Of a stretch of 64,000 nucleotides of DNA, positions 37,493-46,442 are shown one piece after another. The notes under the pieces were generated by a model, which was not told where the DNA came from, made no database searches, and saw only the letters and a list, made by a program, of their open reading frames with translations. The position numbers and the translations under genes are program-made. The DNA lies in the NCBI GenBank assembly GCA_019115995.1, contig DXCL01000046.1, forward strand, positions 62,001-126,000, written 5' to 3'. This DNA comes from Candidatus Borkfalkia avistercoris (GTDB lineage: Bacteria > Bacillota > Clostridia > Christensenellales > Borkfalkiaceae). Each line of letters opens with the position of its first letter. Within the stretch, counting starts at the first letter, position 1.

Positions 37493-37526
37493 GAAAGAGC
37501 CGCCCGCAAAACCGGGCGGCTCTTTC
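37493..37526. terminator. Bidirectional terminator between the lipoprotein and hemW
   Basis: Perfect 14-base stem GAAAGAGCCGCCCG / CGGGCGGCTCTTTC around a CAAAAC loop, between convergent genes. Confidence 0.85.
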
Positions 37527-37537
37527 CGCATGCCGCG

Positions 37538-38650
37538 TCATTGCAGAAAATCGGTCAGGATCTGATTCTGCACGTAAAGATATTCGTCTTTGATGCGGAT
37601 ACGCCCCTTATCCGTCTTTTCGATATAATGGATATTTTTTTTGATCGCCGCCTCAAAGTCTCTGTAAAACTCGCTCCCGAATTCCCTTTTGTATTCCGCC
37701 TCGTCGAGCCCCTCCGCCGTGCGCAGCGCGAGCATCACCTTTTCAAATTTCGCGTCTTCCGCGGAGATCTCCTCGTTGTCCACGACCGGATAATGATCGG
37801 TCAGGATACATTTGATATAGTCGTCGAGGTCGCGCGTATTCGTAAAGCGCCTGCCGCACATAAAGGAGCTTGCCGCCACGCCGAACCCGATATATTCGCC
37901 CCTGCGCCAATAATTGAGATTGTGGCGGGATTCATATCCCTCGAAGGCAAAATTGGAAACCTCGTAACGCCTGTATCCGAGCGACTCGGCAAGCGCATAC
38001 GCCTTTTCGTACATATCGGCGACTTCGTCGGCGTCGGGCAGTTCCCCGTTGAGATAATCGGAATAGACGGGCGTGCCGTCTTCGGGCGTGAGCGCATACA
38101 CGGATATATGCTTTGCGCCGCAGTCCCTGACCAGGCGCATCGATTTTTCCACGTCGGCAAACGTCTGCCCTTTGAGCCCGATCATGATATCCGCGCTGAA
38201 ATTCGCATTTCCGATCAGCCTGCACGTTTCGACGAAATCGGAAACGCTGTGCACCCGCCCGAGCTCTTCCAGCTGACGATCCACCGCCGTCTGCAAGCCG
38301 ACGGAAAAACGGTTGATCCCCGCCCTTTTATACGCCTCGATCTTTTCCTTTGTGACCGTGCCGGGATTGACCTCTATCGTAACTTCCGCCCCGTCCGCGA
38401 GGATATAGCATTTGCGGATCTGATTCATACAGCCGACGATCAGCTTTTCGTCGATGACGGACGGCGTGCCCCCGCCGAAATAAACGGTATCGAACACCTT
38501 GCCTTTCAGCTCCGCGGCGCGCAGCTTCATCTCTTTATACACGCACGCCATATACGCCTCGGCAAAACCGATCTTCCCGGGATAGGAAGTAAAATCGCAG
38601 TAGCGGCATTTCGATTTGCAAAAAGGAATATGGATATAAATTCCCGCCAT
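37538..38650 (-). CDS. hemW: Radical SAM protein HemW (heme chaperone, HemN-like)
   Basis: 370 residues. HIPFCKSKCRYCDFTSY provides the radical-SAM CxxxCxxC cluster (Cys11, Cys15, Cys18), and VYFGGGTPS is the SAM-binding motif. The protein lacks the extra N-terminal region of true oxygen-independent coproporphyrinogen oxidase HemN, and its length and HIPFC start fit HemW, which inserts heme into membrane proteins. lepA-hemW proximity is common in Bacillota; here two small genes lie between them. AAGGGTG precedes the ATG. Confidence 0.9.
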   Translation of the reverse strand: MAGIYIHIPFCKSKCRYCDFTSYPGKIGFAEAYMACVYKEMKLRAAELKGKVFDTVYFGGGTPSVIDEKLIVGCMNQIRKCYILADGAEVTIEVNPGTVTKEKIEAYKRAGINRFSVGLQTAVDRQLEELGRVHSVSDFVETCRLIGNANFSADIMIGLKGQTFADVEKSMRLVRDCGAKHISVYALTPEDGTPVYSDYLNGELPDADEVADMYEKAYALAESLGYRRYEVSNFAFEGYESRHNLNYWRRGEYIGFGVAASSFMCGRRFTNTRDLDDYIKCILTDHYPVVDNEEISAEDAKFEKVMLALRTAEGLDEAEYKREFGSEFYRDFEAAIKKNIHYIEKTDKGRIRIKDEYLYVQNQILTDFLQ

Positions 38651-38714
38651 AACGCATTCACCCTTGTTTTTTGTGATTTATGTCACGCATAGTACGTCAA
38701 ATTTCTCAAAATAT

Positions 38715-39065
38715 TCAAAAAACGGGCGCCCAGCGGAACTTTTCCATGTCTACATAATAGAGCCCGTCCTTTTCAGATACGGCAACGCCTTCCGCCTCCA
38801 AAAGCCGTTTCTGCACGTCTGCGCCGCCGAACGCGAAAGCGGGCGCGAGCCTCCCTTCACGGTTTACGACCCTGTGGCACGGGATCACCCCGGGCAGCGG
38901 ATTGACGTGAAGCGCATACCCCACCGCACGGGACGAGCGCGGGCTCCCGCACAGCTTTGCGATCTGCCCGTAGCTCGCGACCTTCCCCTCCGGGATCTTC
39001 CGCACCGCACCGTATACGAGCTCAAAAAAATTCTTTTTCTCCGGATTGTTCCAGACCGTCTCCAT
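38715..39065 (-). CDS. MGMT-family alkyltransferase-like protein with active-site Cys
   Basis: 116 residues, only the DNA-binding/catalytic half of O6-methylguanine-DNA methyltransferase. VYGAVRKIPEGKVASYGQIAKLCG is the helix-turn-helix; VIPCHRVV keeps the alkyl-acceptor cysteine (Cys63). Alkyltransferase-like proteins that only flag damage have Trp at that place, so this one could still accept alkyl groups. No N-terminal ribonuclease-H-like domain is present. It lies 16 bases behind a HAD hydrolase gene. Confidence 0.88.
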   Translation of the reverse strand: METVWNNPEKKNFFELVYGAVRKIPEGKVASYGQIAKLCGSPRSSRAVGYALHVNPLPGVIPCHRVVNREGRLAPAFAFGGADVQKRLLEAEGVAVSEKDGLYYVDMEKFRWAPVF

Positions 39066-39081
39066 TTACGCCCCCGCTATT

Positions 39082-39747
39082 TTACGCCTTTAACAGCGGC
39101 AAAAGCGCGCACAGATCGGGCACCGCCCGCGCCCCGTCGGGCACAGGTTCCCCCATTCGGTTGACCCAAAAGGCAGTCATGCCCGCTCCCGACGCACCGC
39201 AGTAGTCGTTGATATAGGAATCGCCCGCATAGACTGCCTCGCCCGCAGCCAGCCCGAATTTTTGAAGGCCTTTTTCAAAGATCCCCTTTCTCGGCTTATA
39301 TTCGCGCGCGTCTTCGCTGGTAAACACGCCGCAAGGCCGCAGGCCGTGCAGCGCGATGATCTTTCCGAGTTCCGCATTGTCGATGTTCGATAAAATATAG
39401 TACGGCAGAGGGCATTCCCGCAAAAAACGGCGGGCGTCTTCGAGCATGGGCGAGCTTACCGCAAATTCCAAAACGTCTTTCGTAAGTTCCGCGTAGTCCA
39501 GCCCGCGCGCGCCCGTCTTTTCCGCCATTTCAGCAAACACGCGCGGATACAGCTCTTTCTGCAAAGCAAAAGTTTTTCCGTGCGCGCCGTCGCAGGCGGC
39601 GCGAAAGCCCTTCCACCAAAGGTCGCATATCTCTTCCCGCGCGGCATTCGCGCCGTGCTCCAAAAACGTGCCCGCGACCCGATCGAGAAGCTTATAGCTT
39701 TCCTCCGCGATCGTGCCGTAAAAATCCAATACCACCGCTTTTATCAT
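39082..39747 (-). CDS. HAD-superfamily hydrolase
   Basis: 221-residue phosphatase-like protein: VVLDFYGTIAEE (nucleophile Asp and DxYGT motif), YILSNIDN (motif II), YKPRKGIFEKGL (motif III Lys) and YAGDSYINDYCGA (motif IV). A helical cap covers about residues 18-90. The second position of motif I is Tyr rather than Asp; this DxYGT variant occurs in several HAD subfamilies. Substrate unknown. AGGAG lies 9 bases before the ATG. Confidence 0.85.
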   Translation of the reverse strand: MIKAVVLDFYGTIAEESYKLLDRVAGTFLEHGANAAREEICDLWWKGFRAACDGAHGKTFALQKELYPRVFAEMAEKTGARGLDYAELTKDVLEFAVSSPMLEDARRFLRECPLPYYILSNIDNAELGKIIALHGLRPCGVFTSEDAREYKPRKGIFEKGLQKFGLAAGEAVYAGDSYINDYCGASGAGMTAFWVNRMGEPVPDGARAVPDLCALLPLLKA

Positions 39748-39905
39748 TTTCCGCAGCTCCTTTTTCCCGCGCCTCAGCGCTCACGCAGAAGTTTGCGATA
39801 CGTCTTCCGGAAAACCCGTTCGCCGTACAACACGCCGGAACGCTCTTCCGCGACCGCACAGTCTATCTTTTTGCCTTTTTCACCGCAAAATTTTCGCTCA
39901 TTCGC

Positions 39906-41711
39906 TCATTTGTTAGTCTTTAAGATAGACATAAACACCTCGCTCGGCACCTCTACGGAACCGATGCTGCGCATCCTCTTTTTGCCTTCCTTCTGCTTTT
40001 CAAGCAGTTTTTTCTTTCGGGTAATGTCGCCGCCGTAACACTTTGCGAGCACGTCTTTGCGCACCGCCTTGACCGTTTCGCGCGCGATGATCTTGCCGCC
40101 CACCGCCGCCTGAATAGGGATCTCGAAAAGCTGGCGGGGGATCGCCTCCTTCAAATTTTCCGCAAGCTCCCTGCCGCGAGGGTAAGCCCTGTCTTTATGC
40201 ACGATCATGGAGAGCGCGTCGCACACGTCTCCGTTCAGCAGAATATCCAGCTTTACGAGCTCGCTCCGCTCATACCCTATGAGCTCGTAATCGAAGCTCG
40301 CATAGCCGCGCGTGCGCGATTTGATCTGATCGAAAAAGTCGTAGATGATCTCGTTGAGCGGCAGCGTGTACAACAGCTTCACGCGCTTCTCGTCGAGATA
40401 TGTCATGTCCTTGAAAACGCCCCTTTTGTCCTGGCAAAGATCCATGATGGAGCCGATATATTCGGGGGGAGAATAGATCTCCGCCTTTACGATGGGCTCC
40501 TCCATGTATTCGATGTCCGTCTGTTCGGGCAGGTGCGACGGGTTGTCCACAAACAGCTCCTCCCCGTCCGTTTTATGCACTTTATAGGAAACGCTCGGCG
40601 CGGTCGTTATGATGTCAAGATTGAATTCCCGCTCGATGCGCTCCTGTATGATCTCCATATGCAGCAGTCCCAAAAAGCCGCAGCGGAAACCGAACCCGAG
40701 CGCGACGGAGGTATCCGGTTCGAAGATGAGCGATGCGTCGTTGAGCTGCAATTTCAAAAGCGCGTCTTTCAGGTCGTTGAATTTGCTCCCGTCCAGGGGA
40801 TAGATGCCGCAAAAAACGACGGGCTGCACCTTTTTATAACCCGGCAGCGGCTCCGCCGCGGGCTTCAACGCCCCCGTTACCGTATCGCCGACGGCAACGT
40901 CCTGAATGCTCTTGATGCTCGCGGCGATATATCCGACTTCGCCCGCGCGCAGGATATCCTTCGGCGCAAGCTTCGGGCTGAACACGCCCACCTCGGTCAC
41001 GTCGTACTGCTTGTCCGAACGGAAGGTCTTGATGACGTCTCCGACCTTCACGCTCCCGTCTTTGAGCCGCACGAACAGGATAACGCCCTTATAATTGTCG
41101 TAATAGCTGTCAAAAATGAGCGCTTTCAGCGGGGCGTCCGTATCCCCGTCGGGCGGCGGTATATGCGCCACGATCGCTTCCAGGATATCCTTGATGTTCG
41201 TGCCTTCTTTCGCGGAAACGCAGGGCGCATAAGACGCGTCGAGCCCGATAACGTCTTCTATTTCCTTTCTCGTCCCCTCGATGTCCGCCGAAGGCAGGTC
41301 TATTTTGTTGATCACGGGAATGATCTCGAGATCGTTTTCCAGCGCGAGATACACGTTCGCGAGCGTCTGCGCCTCGATGCCCTGCGTCGCGTCGACGACG
41401 AGGATCGCCCCTTCGCACGCGGCGAGCGAGCGCGAGACCTCATAAGTAAAGTCTACGTGCCCCGGCGTATCGATGAGGTTGAACTCGTATTCCTGCCCGT
41501 CGTCCGCGCCGTAAAACATTCTCACGGGCGTGAGCTTTATCGTGATGCCGCGCTCCCTTTCGAGATCCATCGAGTCCAAAAGCTGATCCTCCATGTCCCT
41601 TTGGGAAACCTGACCCGTAAGTTCCATGATGCGGTCGGCTATCGTGCTTTTGCCGTGGTCTATATGCGCTATGATACAAAAATTTCTTATCCTTGCGTTG
41701 GGTTTTGCCAT
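39906..41711 (-). CDS. lepA: Elongation factor 4 (back-translocase LepA)
   Basis: 601-residue translational GTPase. [18 protein letters not shown] is G1, the RERGITIK switch I follows, [12 protein letters not shown] is G3 and NKIDLPSA is G4. The C-terminal LepA-specific domain carries [25 protein letters not shown] and ends SILKTNK. LepA remodels stalled ribosomes and helps 30S assembly. GGAG lies 6 bases upstream, and the promoter TTGCAA-N17-TATAAT is about 40 bases further up. The frame stays open for 43 codons after the TGA stop, which I do not count as part of the protein. Confidence 0.97.
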   Translation of the reverse strand: MAKPNARIRNFCIIAHIDHGKSTIADRIMELTGQVSQRDMEDQLLDSMDLERERGITIKLTPVRMFYGADDGQEYEFNLIDTPGHVDFTYEVSRSLAACEGAILVVDATQGIEAQTLANVYLALENDLEIIPVINKIDLPSADIEGTRKEIEDVIGLDASYAPCVSAKEGTNIKDILEAIVAHIPPPDGDTDAPLKALIFDSYYDNYKGVILFVRLKDGSVKVGDVIKTFRSDKQYDVTEVGVFSPKLAPKDILRAGEVGYIAASIKSIQDVAVGDTVTGALKPAAEPLPGYKKVQPVVFCGIYPLDGSKFNDLKDALLKLQLNDASLIFEPDTSVALGFGFRCGFLGLLHMEIIQERIEREFNLDIITTAPSVSYKVHKTDGEELFVDNPSHLPEQTDIEYMEEPIVKAEIYSPPEYIGSIMDLCQDKRGVFKDMTYLDEKRVKLLYTLPLNEIIYDFFDQIKSRTRGYASFDYELIGYERSELVKLDILLNGDVCDALSMIVHKDRAYPRGRELAENLKEAIPRQLFEIPIQAAVGGKIIARETVKAVRKDVLAKCYGGDITRKKKLLEKQKEGKKRMRSIGSVEVPSEVFMSILKTNK

Positions 41712-41753
41712 TCTGTACTCCGTTCGGCCGAAAGACCTCTTCGTTCAGCTTAC

Positions 41754-41782
41754 ATTATAATAAAATTTGAGATTTTTTGCAA
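41754..41782 (-). promoter_or_regulatory. Promoter of lepA
   Basis: Minus strand: TTGCAA (41782-41777), 17-base spacer, TATAAT (41759-41754). Its -35 lies 5 bases from the -35 of the divergent glycerophosphodiesterase promoter. Confidence 0.8.
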
Positions 41783-41787
41783 ACAAA

Positions 41788-41816
41788 TTGCCATTTAGTT
41801 GGGGCGGTGCTATAAT
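41788..41816 (+). promoter_or_regulatory. Promoter of the glycerophosphodiesterase gene
   Basis: TTGCCA (41788-41793), 17-base spacer, TATAAT (41811-41816); back-to-back with the lepA promoter. Confidence 0.8.
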
Positions 41817-41849
41817 ATTTTTATCATCGATGCAGGAGGTCTTTGCGCC

Positions 41850-42584
41850 GTGCGCATTCCGAAGAGCAGCTTTCTTTATACCACGCCCATCGCCCACCGC
41901 GGCCTGCACGACGCACGCGCGGGCATACCCGAAAATTCCTATGCCGCCTTTTCCCGCGCCGCCTGCGAGGGCTACGCCATTGAAACGGACGTACACCTGA
42001 CCGCGGACGGGCAGATCGCCGTATTTCACGACGACGATCTTCTCCGCATGACGGGCGAGCGCGGCGGCATCTGCGGAAAGACCTTCCGCCAGCTATCCGA
42101 ACTCCGCCTTCTCGGCACCGAAGAGCGCATTCCCCTCTTTCCCGAATTTCTCGAATTTCTCGGAGGGAAAGTACCCCTTCTCATCGAGATCAAGCCGGAC
42201 GACTCGCGCAAAGAACTCGTTGAAAAAACGCTCGCCGCGCTGAAACATTATAAGGGGGAATTCGCGCTGCAATCCTTCGACCCGCGCTGCGTATGGCAGA
42301 TCAGACAGAGCGCGCCCGAAATACCGCGCGGGCAGCTCGGGTGCTTTTATAAAAAATTTACGCCGAAATGGTACGTCGTAAAGCACATGACTCTGAACCC
42401 GTTTACCCGCCCCGACTTTATCAGCTATAACATCGAAGACCTGCCCTATCCCCCCGCCCGCAGAAAAAACGCGCTCCTTCTGTGCTGGACGGTGCGCACC
42501 CAAGAGGAATACGAGCGCGCCAAGGGCATTGCCGACAACGTGATCTTCGAAAACATCCGCCCTCCGAAAATCCAAAAGCGCTGA
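41850..42584 (+). CDS. Glycerophosphodiester phosphodiesterase
   Basis: 244 residues. Hydrolyses glycerophosphodiesters from lipid turnover to glycerol-3-phosphate and an alcohol. PIAHRGLHDARAGIPENS has catalytic His16, IETDVHLTADG has the metal ligands Glu45 and Asp47, and FHDDDLLRMT the second catalytic His60. LIEIKPD in the centre is another metal site. I choose the GTG at 41850 because AGGAGG lies 10 bases before it. An upstream in-frame start at 41799 lies within the promoter region. No signal peptide, so cytosolic. Confidence 0.92.
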   Translation: MRIPKSSFLYTTPIAHRGLHDARAGIPENSYAAFSRAACEGYAIETDVHLTADGQIAVFHDDDLLRMTGERGGICGKTFRQLSELRLLGTEERIPLFPEFLEFLGGKVPLLIEIKPDDSRKELVEKTLAALKHYKGEFALQSFDPRCVWQIRQSAPEIPRGQLGCFYKKFTPKWYVVKHMTLNPFTRPDFISYNIEDLPYPPARRKNALLLCWTVRTQEEYERAKGIADNVIFENIRPPKIQKR

Positions 42585-42608
42585 GTTAAAAACGACAGAT
42601 CTTAAACG

Positions 42609-42640
42609 AAGAACAGCCGCCGACCCGGGCGGCTGTTCTT
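42609..42640. terminator. Bidirectional terminator between the glycerophosphodiesterase and DUF6624 genes
   Basis: Perfect 13-base stem AAGAACAGCCGCC / GGCGGCTGTTCTT with a 6-base loop, between convergent genes. Confidence 0.82.
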
Positions 42641-42652
42641 CTGCCGTTCGCG

Positions 42653-43285
42653 CTAAATTTTTCCGCGCACGCGGTAATAGCGCGCGATGTCCTCTCCCGT
42701 GCACCAGCCCGTCTCCACGAGCCACGCCTCCTGCTCCGCGCGCTTTCGCGCCGCCTCCTCTTCGGAGATGCGCGGATACCCCTCGAACCGCTTTTTCGCC
42801 TCGGCCAAAGACGGCAGTCCCGCCCGCGCTCTCCGCTCTTCCGTCCTCTCCTCGTCGAGCAGCCACCATACCCGCATTCTGCCGTTCAGCTCGTAATCGA
42901 ACTGCGTACCGAACGCCTGCGGCCGCCTCTCGTAAAAGGCGATGCGATCGGCCAGATACGCCCGCCCGCGCAGGGGGATCTCCTCCGAAGAATATTTGTC
43001 GCACTCCGCGGCGAACCGCCGCATGAACGCGGGCGAGCCGATCGCGTGCTGGGCTATCCTCCACGCCGCGAGCACCGCTTCCTCCCCGCCGTTCTGCAAG
43101 GTGGGCATGCCGTAGCGCTCCCATATTTCACCCAGCCGTCCGCAATTCCGCTCGTGCAATTTCTGCAACGCGGGGTGATACCCGTATTTTTCCAACTCTC
43201 CGCTCTTTGCGAGGCGCTCCGTTTCTTCCAGATCCCGCCTCTCCATTTCCAAAAGCTCCTCGCAGACGCCGCGCGGTATTTTCAT
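42653..43285 (-). CDS. DUF6624-like protein
   Basis: 210 residues of unknown function. The core pattern fits DUF6624: WERYGMPTLQNGGEEAVLAAWRIAQHA, then YLADRIAFYERRPQAFGTQF, giving the conserved His and the PQxFGTQ motif. The N and C termini are charged and helical. It lies 9 bases behind the MBL hydrolase gene in a dtd-MBL-DUF6624 run, and has no membrane segment or signal. Confidence 0.7.
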   Translation of the reverse strand: MKIPRGVCEELLEMERRDLEETERLAKSGELEKYGYHPALQKLHERNCGRLGEIWERYGMPTLQNGGEEAVLAAWRIAQHAIGSPAFMRRFAAECDKYSSEEIPLRGRAYLADRIAFYERRPQAFGTQFDYELNGRMRVWWLLDEERTEERRARAGLPSLAEAKKRFEGYPRISEEEAARKRAEQEAWLVETGWCTGEDIARYYRVRGKI

Positions 43286-43294
43286 GGCATGCTC

Positions 43295-44134
43295 CTAAAT
43301 TTCCGCCGCGCTCCCGTCGTGCGCCGCAATAAATCCGTATCTTTCCGCCATGCGCTCCATTTCCTCGCGGAAAGGCGCGCCGTTGTGCGAAAAATGCGTG
43401 ACATAGTACTTTGTATCCGCTTTAACGAGCCGATATTCAACCATTTTATCCCGCGCCTGCATGTTCTGAAATATATTCATGTGCCGCTCGCTCGAAGGCT
43501 CCTTTTCGTCCGCGAACGTGCAGTCAAAGCTCACAAGATCCGCCTCGATCCCCTTTTCCGCCAAAAACGGATAGATCTCGTCGTACAGCGGGCCGGAGTC
43601 GTTCAGCCAAAGAAACGTCTTATCCTTCTTCTGCACGCAGTACAAAAGCGCCTCCTCCTTGTTTCCGTGCCGGGCGGGAAGCGTAAGAACGCGGTACTCC
43701 CCCGCCTTAAAGTCGGCAAAGGCATGCACCGTATGAAAGCGCAACCCCTCCCGGACCGCGGGGCGCACCTCGCGGCGTATGCCCTCCTCGAATACGGATC
43801 GCACTTCTTCGTTGCCGTATATGTCGAGCGCGTCGGCGGCCATTTTATACGCGAACCTGTATCCGCGGTTGCACAGTTCCTGCGCGTAAAAATGATCCGT
43901 ATGCGAATGCGTGACGAGCAGATATCTGACGGCGGAAAAATCAAGCCCGCCGCGCATCGCGTGCAGATAGCTCTCGGGCGGAAAATCTATGAGTAGCTCC
44001 CCGTCTACGATCGCCTGCGAACGCGTGCGCATCTCCCTTTGCAGATCGGTGCGCGCGCGCCTGCAATGCTCGCAATTACAGAACATTGCGGGGAACCCTT
44101 CCGCCGCGCCCGTACCGAGATATTCGATCTTCAT
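43295..44134 (-). CDS. MBL-fold metallo-hydrolase (PhnP-like)
   Basis: 279 residues. The metallo-beta-lactamase signature VTHSHTDH is at residues 75-81, with later ligands in LPARHGNK, SFDCTF and THFSHNG. The N-terminal GTGAAEGFPAMFCNCEHCRRAR places three cysteines (CNCxxC) near the start, as in PhnP-like phosphodiesterases, where they bind a structural zinc. The substrate may be a cyclic phosphodiester, but this is a family-level guess. It lies 16 bases behind dtd. Confidence 0.87.
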   Translation of the reverse strand: MKIEYLGTGAAEGFPAMFCNCEHCRRARTDLQREMRTRSQAIVDGELLIDFPPESYLHAMRGGLDFSAVRYLLVTHSHTDHFYAQELCNRGYRFAYKMAADALDIYGNEEVRSVFEEGIRREVRPAVREGLRFHTVHAFADFKAGEYRVLTLPARHGNKEEALLYCVQKKDKTFLWLNDSGPLYDEIYPFLAEKGIEADLVSFDCTFADEKEPSSERHMNIFQNMQARDKMVEYRLVKADTKYYVTHFSHNGAPFREEMERMAERYGFIAAHDGSAAEI

Positions 44135-44150
44135 CTGTGCGCCTCCTTTT

Positions 44151-44588
44151 TCAGCATTCGTATATGATGGTCACGGGGCCGTCGTTGTATTGCTCGATCT
44201 TCATGTCCGCGCCGAATACCCCCTTTTTCACGCGCAGCCCTTTTTCGGAAAGCAGCCGCGCCACCTCCTCATAGAGGGGCATAGCGAGTTCGGGGCGCGC
44301 CGCGCCGATAAAGCTCGGTCTGTTGCCGTGCGAGCAATCGCCGTACAATGTGAACTGAGAGATGAGCAGCACCTCGCCGCCCGCCTCCCGCACGGATAAG
44401 TTCATCTTGCCGTTTTCGTCTTCAAAAATGCGCAGCTGCGCGATCTTTTTCGCCATGCCCTCGCATTTGTCCGCCGTGTCCTGCACGCCCACGCCCAGAT
44501 AGACGGCAAGCCCCTTCTCTATTTCGGAGACCAATTTCCCGTCCACCGAAAGAACGGTCTTTTTTACCCTCTGTATAACTGCCTTCAT
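44151..44588 (-). CDS. dtd: D-aminoacyl-tRNA deacylase
   Basis: 145 residues. Removes D-amino acids (and glycine mischarged on tRNA-Ala) from tRNA. SQFTLYGDCSHGNRPSF is the catalytic/adenosine-binding signature and NDGPVTI near the C terminus holds the cross-subunit Gly-cisPro motif. The start MKAVIQRVKK at 44588 is preferred over one seven codons upstream because it matches the family and has AGAGGA 7 bases before it. The efp terminator lies just upstream. Confidence 0.95.
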   Translation of the reverse strand: MKAVIQRVKKTVLSVDGKLVSEIEKGLAVYLGVGVQDTADKCEGMAKKIAQLRIFEDENGKMNLSVREAGGEVLLISQFTLYGDCSHGNRPSFIGAARPELAMPLYEEVARLLSEKGLRVKKGVFGADMKIEQYNDGPVTIIYEC

Positions 44589-44611
44589 ATAGCATTCCTC
44601 TTCCTGCAAGC

Positions 44612-44641
44612 AATATAAAGAGCCGCACCCAGCGATGCGGC
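44612..44641 (-). terminator. Hairpin terminator after efp
   Basis: GCCGCA / TGCGGC six-pair stem with an 8-base loop, followed on the minus strand by TCTTTATATTG; T-tract modest. Confidence 0.55.
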
Positions 44642-44660
44642 CCGAAATGATCGAAATTTA

Positions 44661-45218
44661 TTACTTTACGCGCTCCATATATTCGCCCGTACGGGTATCC
44701 ACGCGGATCGTTTCGCCCTCGTTTACGAACATGGGCACCTGGATCTTTGCGCCCGTTTCGAGCGTCGCCATCTTGGTCGCGTTGGTCGCCGTGTTGCCCT
44801 TCACCCCGGGCTCCGCCTCGACGATTTTCAGCTCCACGAAGTTCTCGCACTCCACCGAGAACGCGGCGCCCTTATAGAAACGCACGGTAACGGGGTCGTT
44901 CTCCTTGATATATTTGAGCGCGTCTTCCACCTGGTCGTGGTTGAGCGGCGTCAGGTTGTACTCCTCGTCCATGAACCAATACAGCTCGCCGTCGGTATAA
45001 GAATAGGTCATCTTCTTGGTCTCGATGTGCGCATTCTCCACCTTTTCGGAGGGGTTGAAGGTCTGTTCGAGCACCGCGCCCGTAACAACGTTTTTAAGCT
45101 TGGTACGCACGAAAGCCGCGCCCTTGCCGGGCTTTACGTGCTGAAATTCCACAACGACGTAAACGTTTCCGTTGTACTCGATGGTAACGCCTTTTCTGAA
45201 ATCTCCTGCTGAAATCAT
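44661..45218 (-). CDS. efp: Elongation factor P
   Basis: 185 residues with three beta-barrel domains. EF-P rescues ribosomes stalled at consecutive prolines. The loop KPGKGAAF carries Lys32, the position modified in many bacteria; no modification enzyme is in view. [13 protein letters not shown], the [10 protein letters not shown] segment and the C-terminal [12 protein letters not shown] are typical. AAGGAGA lies 8 bases upstream. It follows the M24 peptidase gene after 70 bases, a neighbourhood conserved in many Bacillota. Confidence 0.97.
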   Translation of the reverse strand: MISAGDFRKGVTIEYNGNVYVVVEFQHVKPGKGAAFVRTKLKNVVTGAVLEQTFNPSEKVENAHIETKKMTYSYTDGELYWFMDEEYNLTPLNHDQVEDALKYIKENDPVTVRFYKGAAFSVECENFVELKIVEAEPGVKGNTATNATKMATLETGAKIQVPMFVNEGETIRVDTRTGEYMERVK

Positions 45219-45288
45219 GATCTGTCTCTCCTTAAAATTTTTCTTAAACTTGCGCGGCGCATAAACCGCTATGAATAAAGCTTCGGAC

Positions 45289-46347
45289 TTACAGTACCGT
45301 CAGCCCTTTTTCCGTTTTCATGAAGGATCTCACCCTGTCGTTTTCGATGGTCACGCTGTCCTCTATACGAATCCCGAATTTTCCTTCAAAGTATACGCCC
45401 GGCTCTATGGAAAAGACCATGCCGTTGCGCAAAATATCTCTGCTGCGGCAGGAAAGCCGCGGGTCTTCATGGATATTCACGCCGATCCCGTGGCCGAGCG
45501 AATGGGTAAAAAATTTGTCCAACTCGTATTTTTTGAGGTGGTCGCGCGCAAAAGCGTCCGCCTGCATGCCCGTCATGCCGCTGCGGATATTCTCGGCTGC
45601 GATCAGATGCGCCTCTAAAACACGCCCGTAAACGGCCTTAAATTCGTCGTTTTCTTCCCCGCCCTTTCCGAACAGGAACGTTCTCGTTATGTCGGAACAA
45701 TATCCCGCATAGCGGCAGCCGAAATCGATGAGCACGGCGCTTCCCTTTTTCAGCTTGTCCTCGCCGGACGCATGATGCGGAACGGAGGTATTTTTGCCGA
45801 AGGCGACGATCGTTTCAAACGACCTGTCCTCCGCGCCGTGTTTGCGCATAAGGTATTCGAGCAGCCCCGCCGTCTCGTTTTCCGTCATGCCCTCTTTGAG
45901 CTGTCCTAAAAGATCCGTATAAGCGCGCTCTGAGATCTCGCACGCCTTTGCTATATAGCCGAGCTCCTCTTCCGTCTTAAAGCACATTCCGTCCGCAAGC
46001 GCGGGCATGCTGTCCGTCAGTTTGAACCTGCGTTTTTTGAGCGCGGCGTACTGCGGCAGAGAAACCCTTTCCATCGGAACCGCAAGCGTCTTTATTTTTT
46101 TGCTCTTTATATAATCTAAAACGGTCTCCTCGCTCTGCGCCACCTCAACGGCGATAAAGGTGTTTTTCAGCGCGGCGCGCGCCCCCTCCGCATAGCGCGG
46201 ATCGGTAAAGAACACGCTCTCCTGCGCGTCCGTATACACGAAGCCGAAACTGCTCGCAAACCCCGTGAGATACCTGCGCAGATCCGGGCTCGCCGTGAGC
46301 ATCGCGTCCGCCTTTATAGAACGAAAAACCTTTTTCGTATTGTCCAT
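45289..46347 (-). CDS. M24-family aminopeptidase (Xaa-Pro type)
   Basis: 352 residues. The N-terminal creatinase-like domain (residues ~1-125) precedes the pita-bread metallopeptidase fold. All five metal ligands are visible: Asp in [10 protein letters not shown], Asp in YCSDITRTF, His in HSLGHGIG, Glu in FSIEPGVYF and Glu in GIRIEDSV. Probably removes N-terminal residues before proline. No Shine-Dalgarno precedes the ATG. A promoter TTGACT-N17-TAAAAT ends 6 bases before it, which predicts a leaderless mRNA covering this gene and efp. Confidence 0.93.
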   Translation of the reverse strand: MDNTKKVFRSIKADAMLTASPDLRRYLTGFASSFGFVYTDAQESVFFTDPRYAEGARAALKNTFIAVEVAQSEETVLDYIKSKKIKTLAVPMERVSLPQYAALKKRRFKLTDSMPALADGMCFKTEEELGYIAKACEISERAYTDLLGQLKEGMTENETAGLLEYLMRKHGAEDRSFETIVAFGKNTSVPHHASGEDKLKKGSAVLIDFGCRYAGYCSDITRTFLFGKGGEENDEFKAVYGRVLEAHLIAAENIRSGMTGMQADAFARDHLKKYELDKFFTHSLGHGIGVNIHEDPRLSCRSRDILRNGMVFSIEPGVYFEGKFGIRIEDSVTIENDRVRSFMKTEKGLTVL

Positions 46348-46353
46348 AAAAAT

Positions 46354-46382
46354 ATTTTATCAGATTTTTCGCTTTAAGTCAA
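46354..46382 (-). promoter_or_regulatory. Promoter with the ATG of the M24 peptidase at +1
   Basis: Minus strand: TTGACT (46382-46377), 17-base spacer, TAAAAT (46359-46354), then ATTTTT and the ATG at 46347. The spacing is identical to that of the flavoprotein promoter at 5396-5424. Confidence 0.72.
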
Positions 46383-46442
46383 TTTATCGCAATGCGTTTT
46401 GCGCTTATTTTTCCGCGCACAGAGCCGCCGCAGAGAAGCTTC

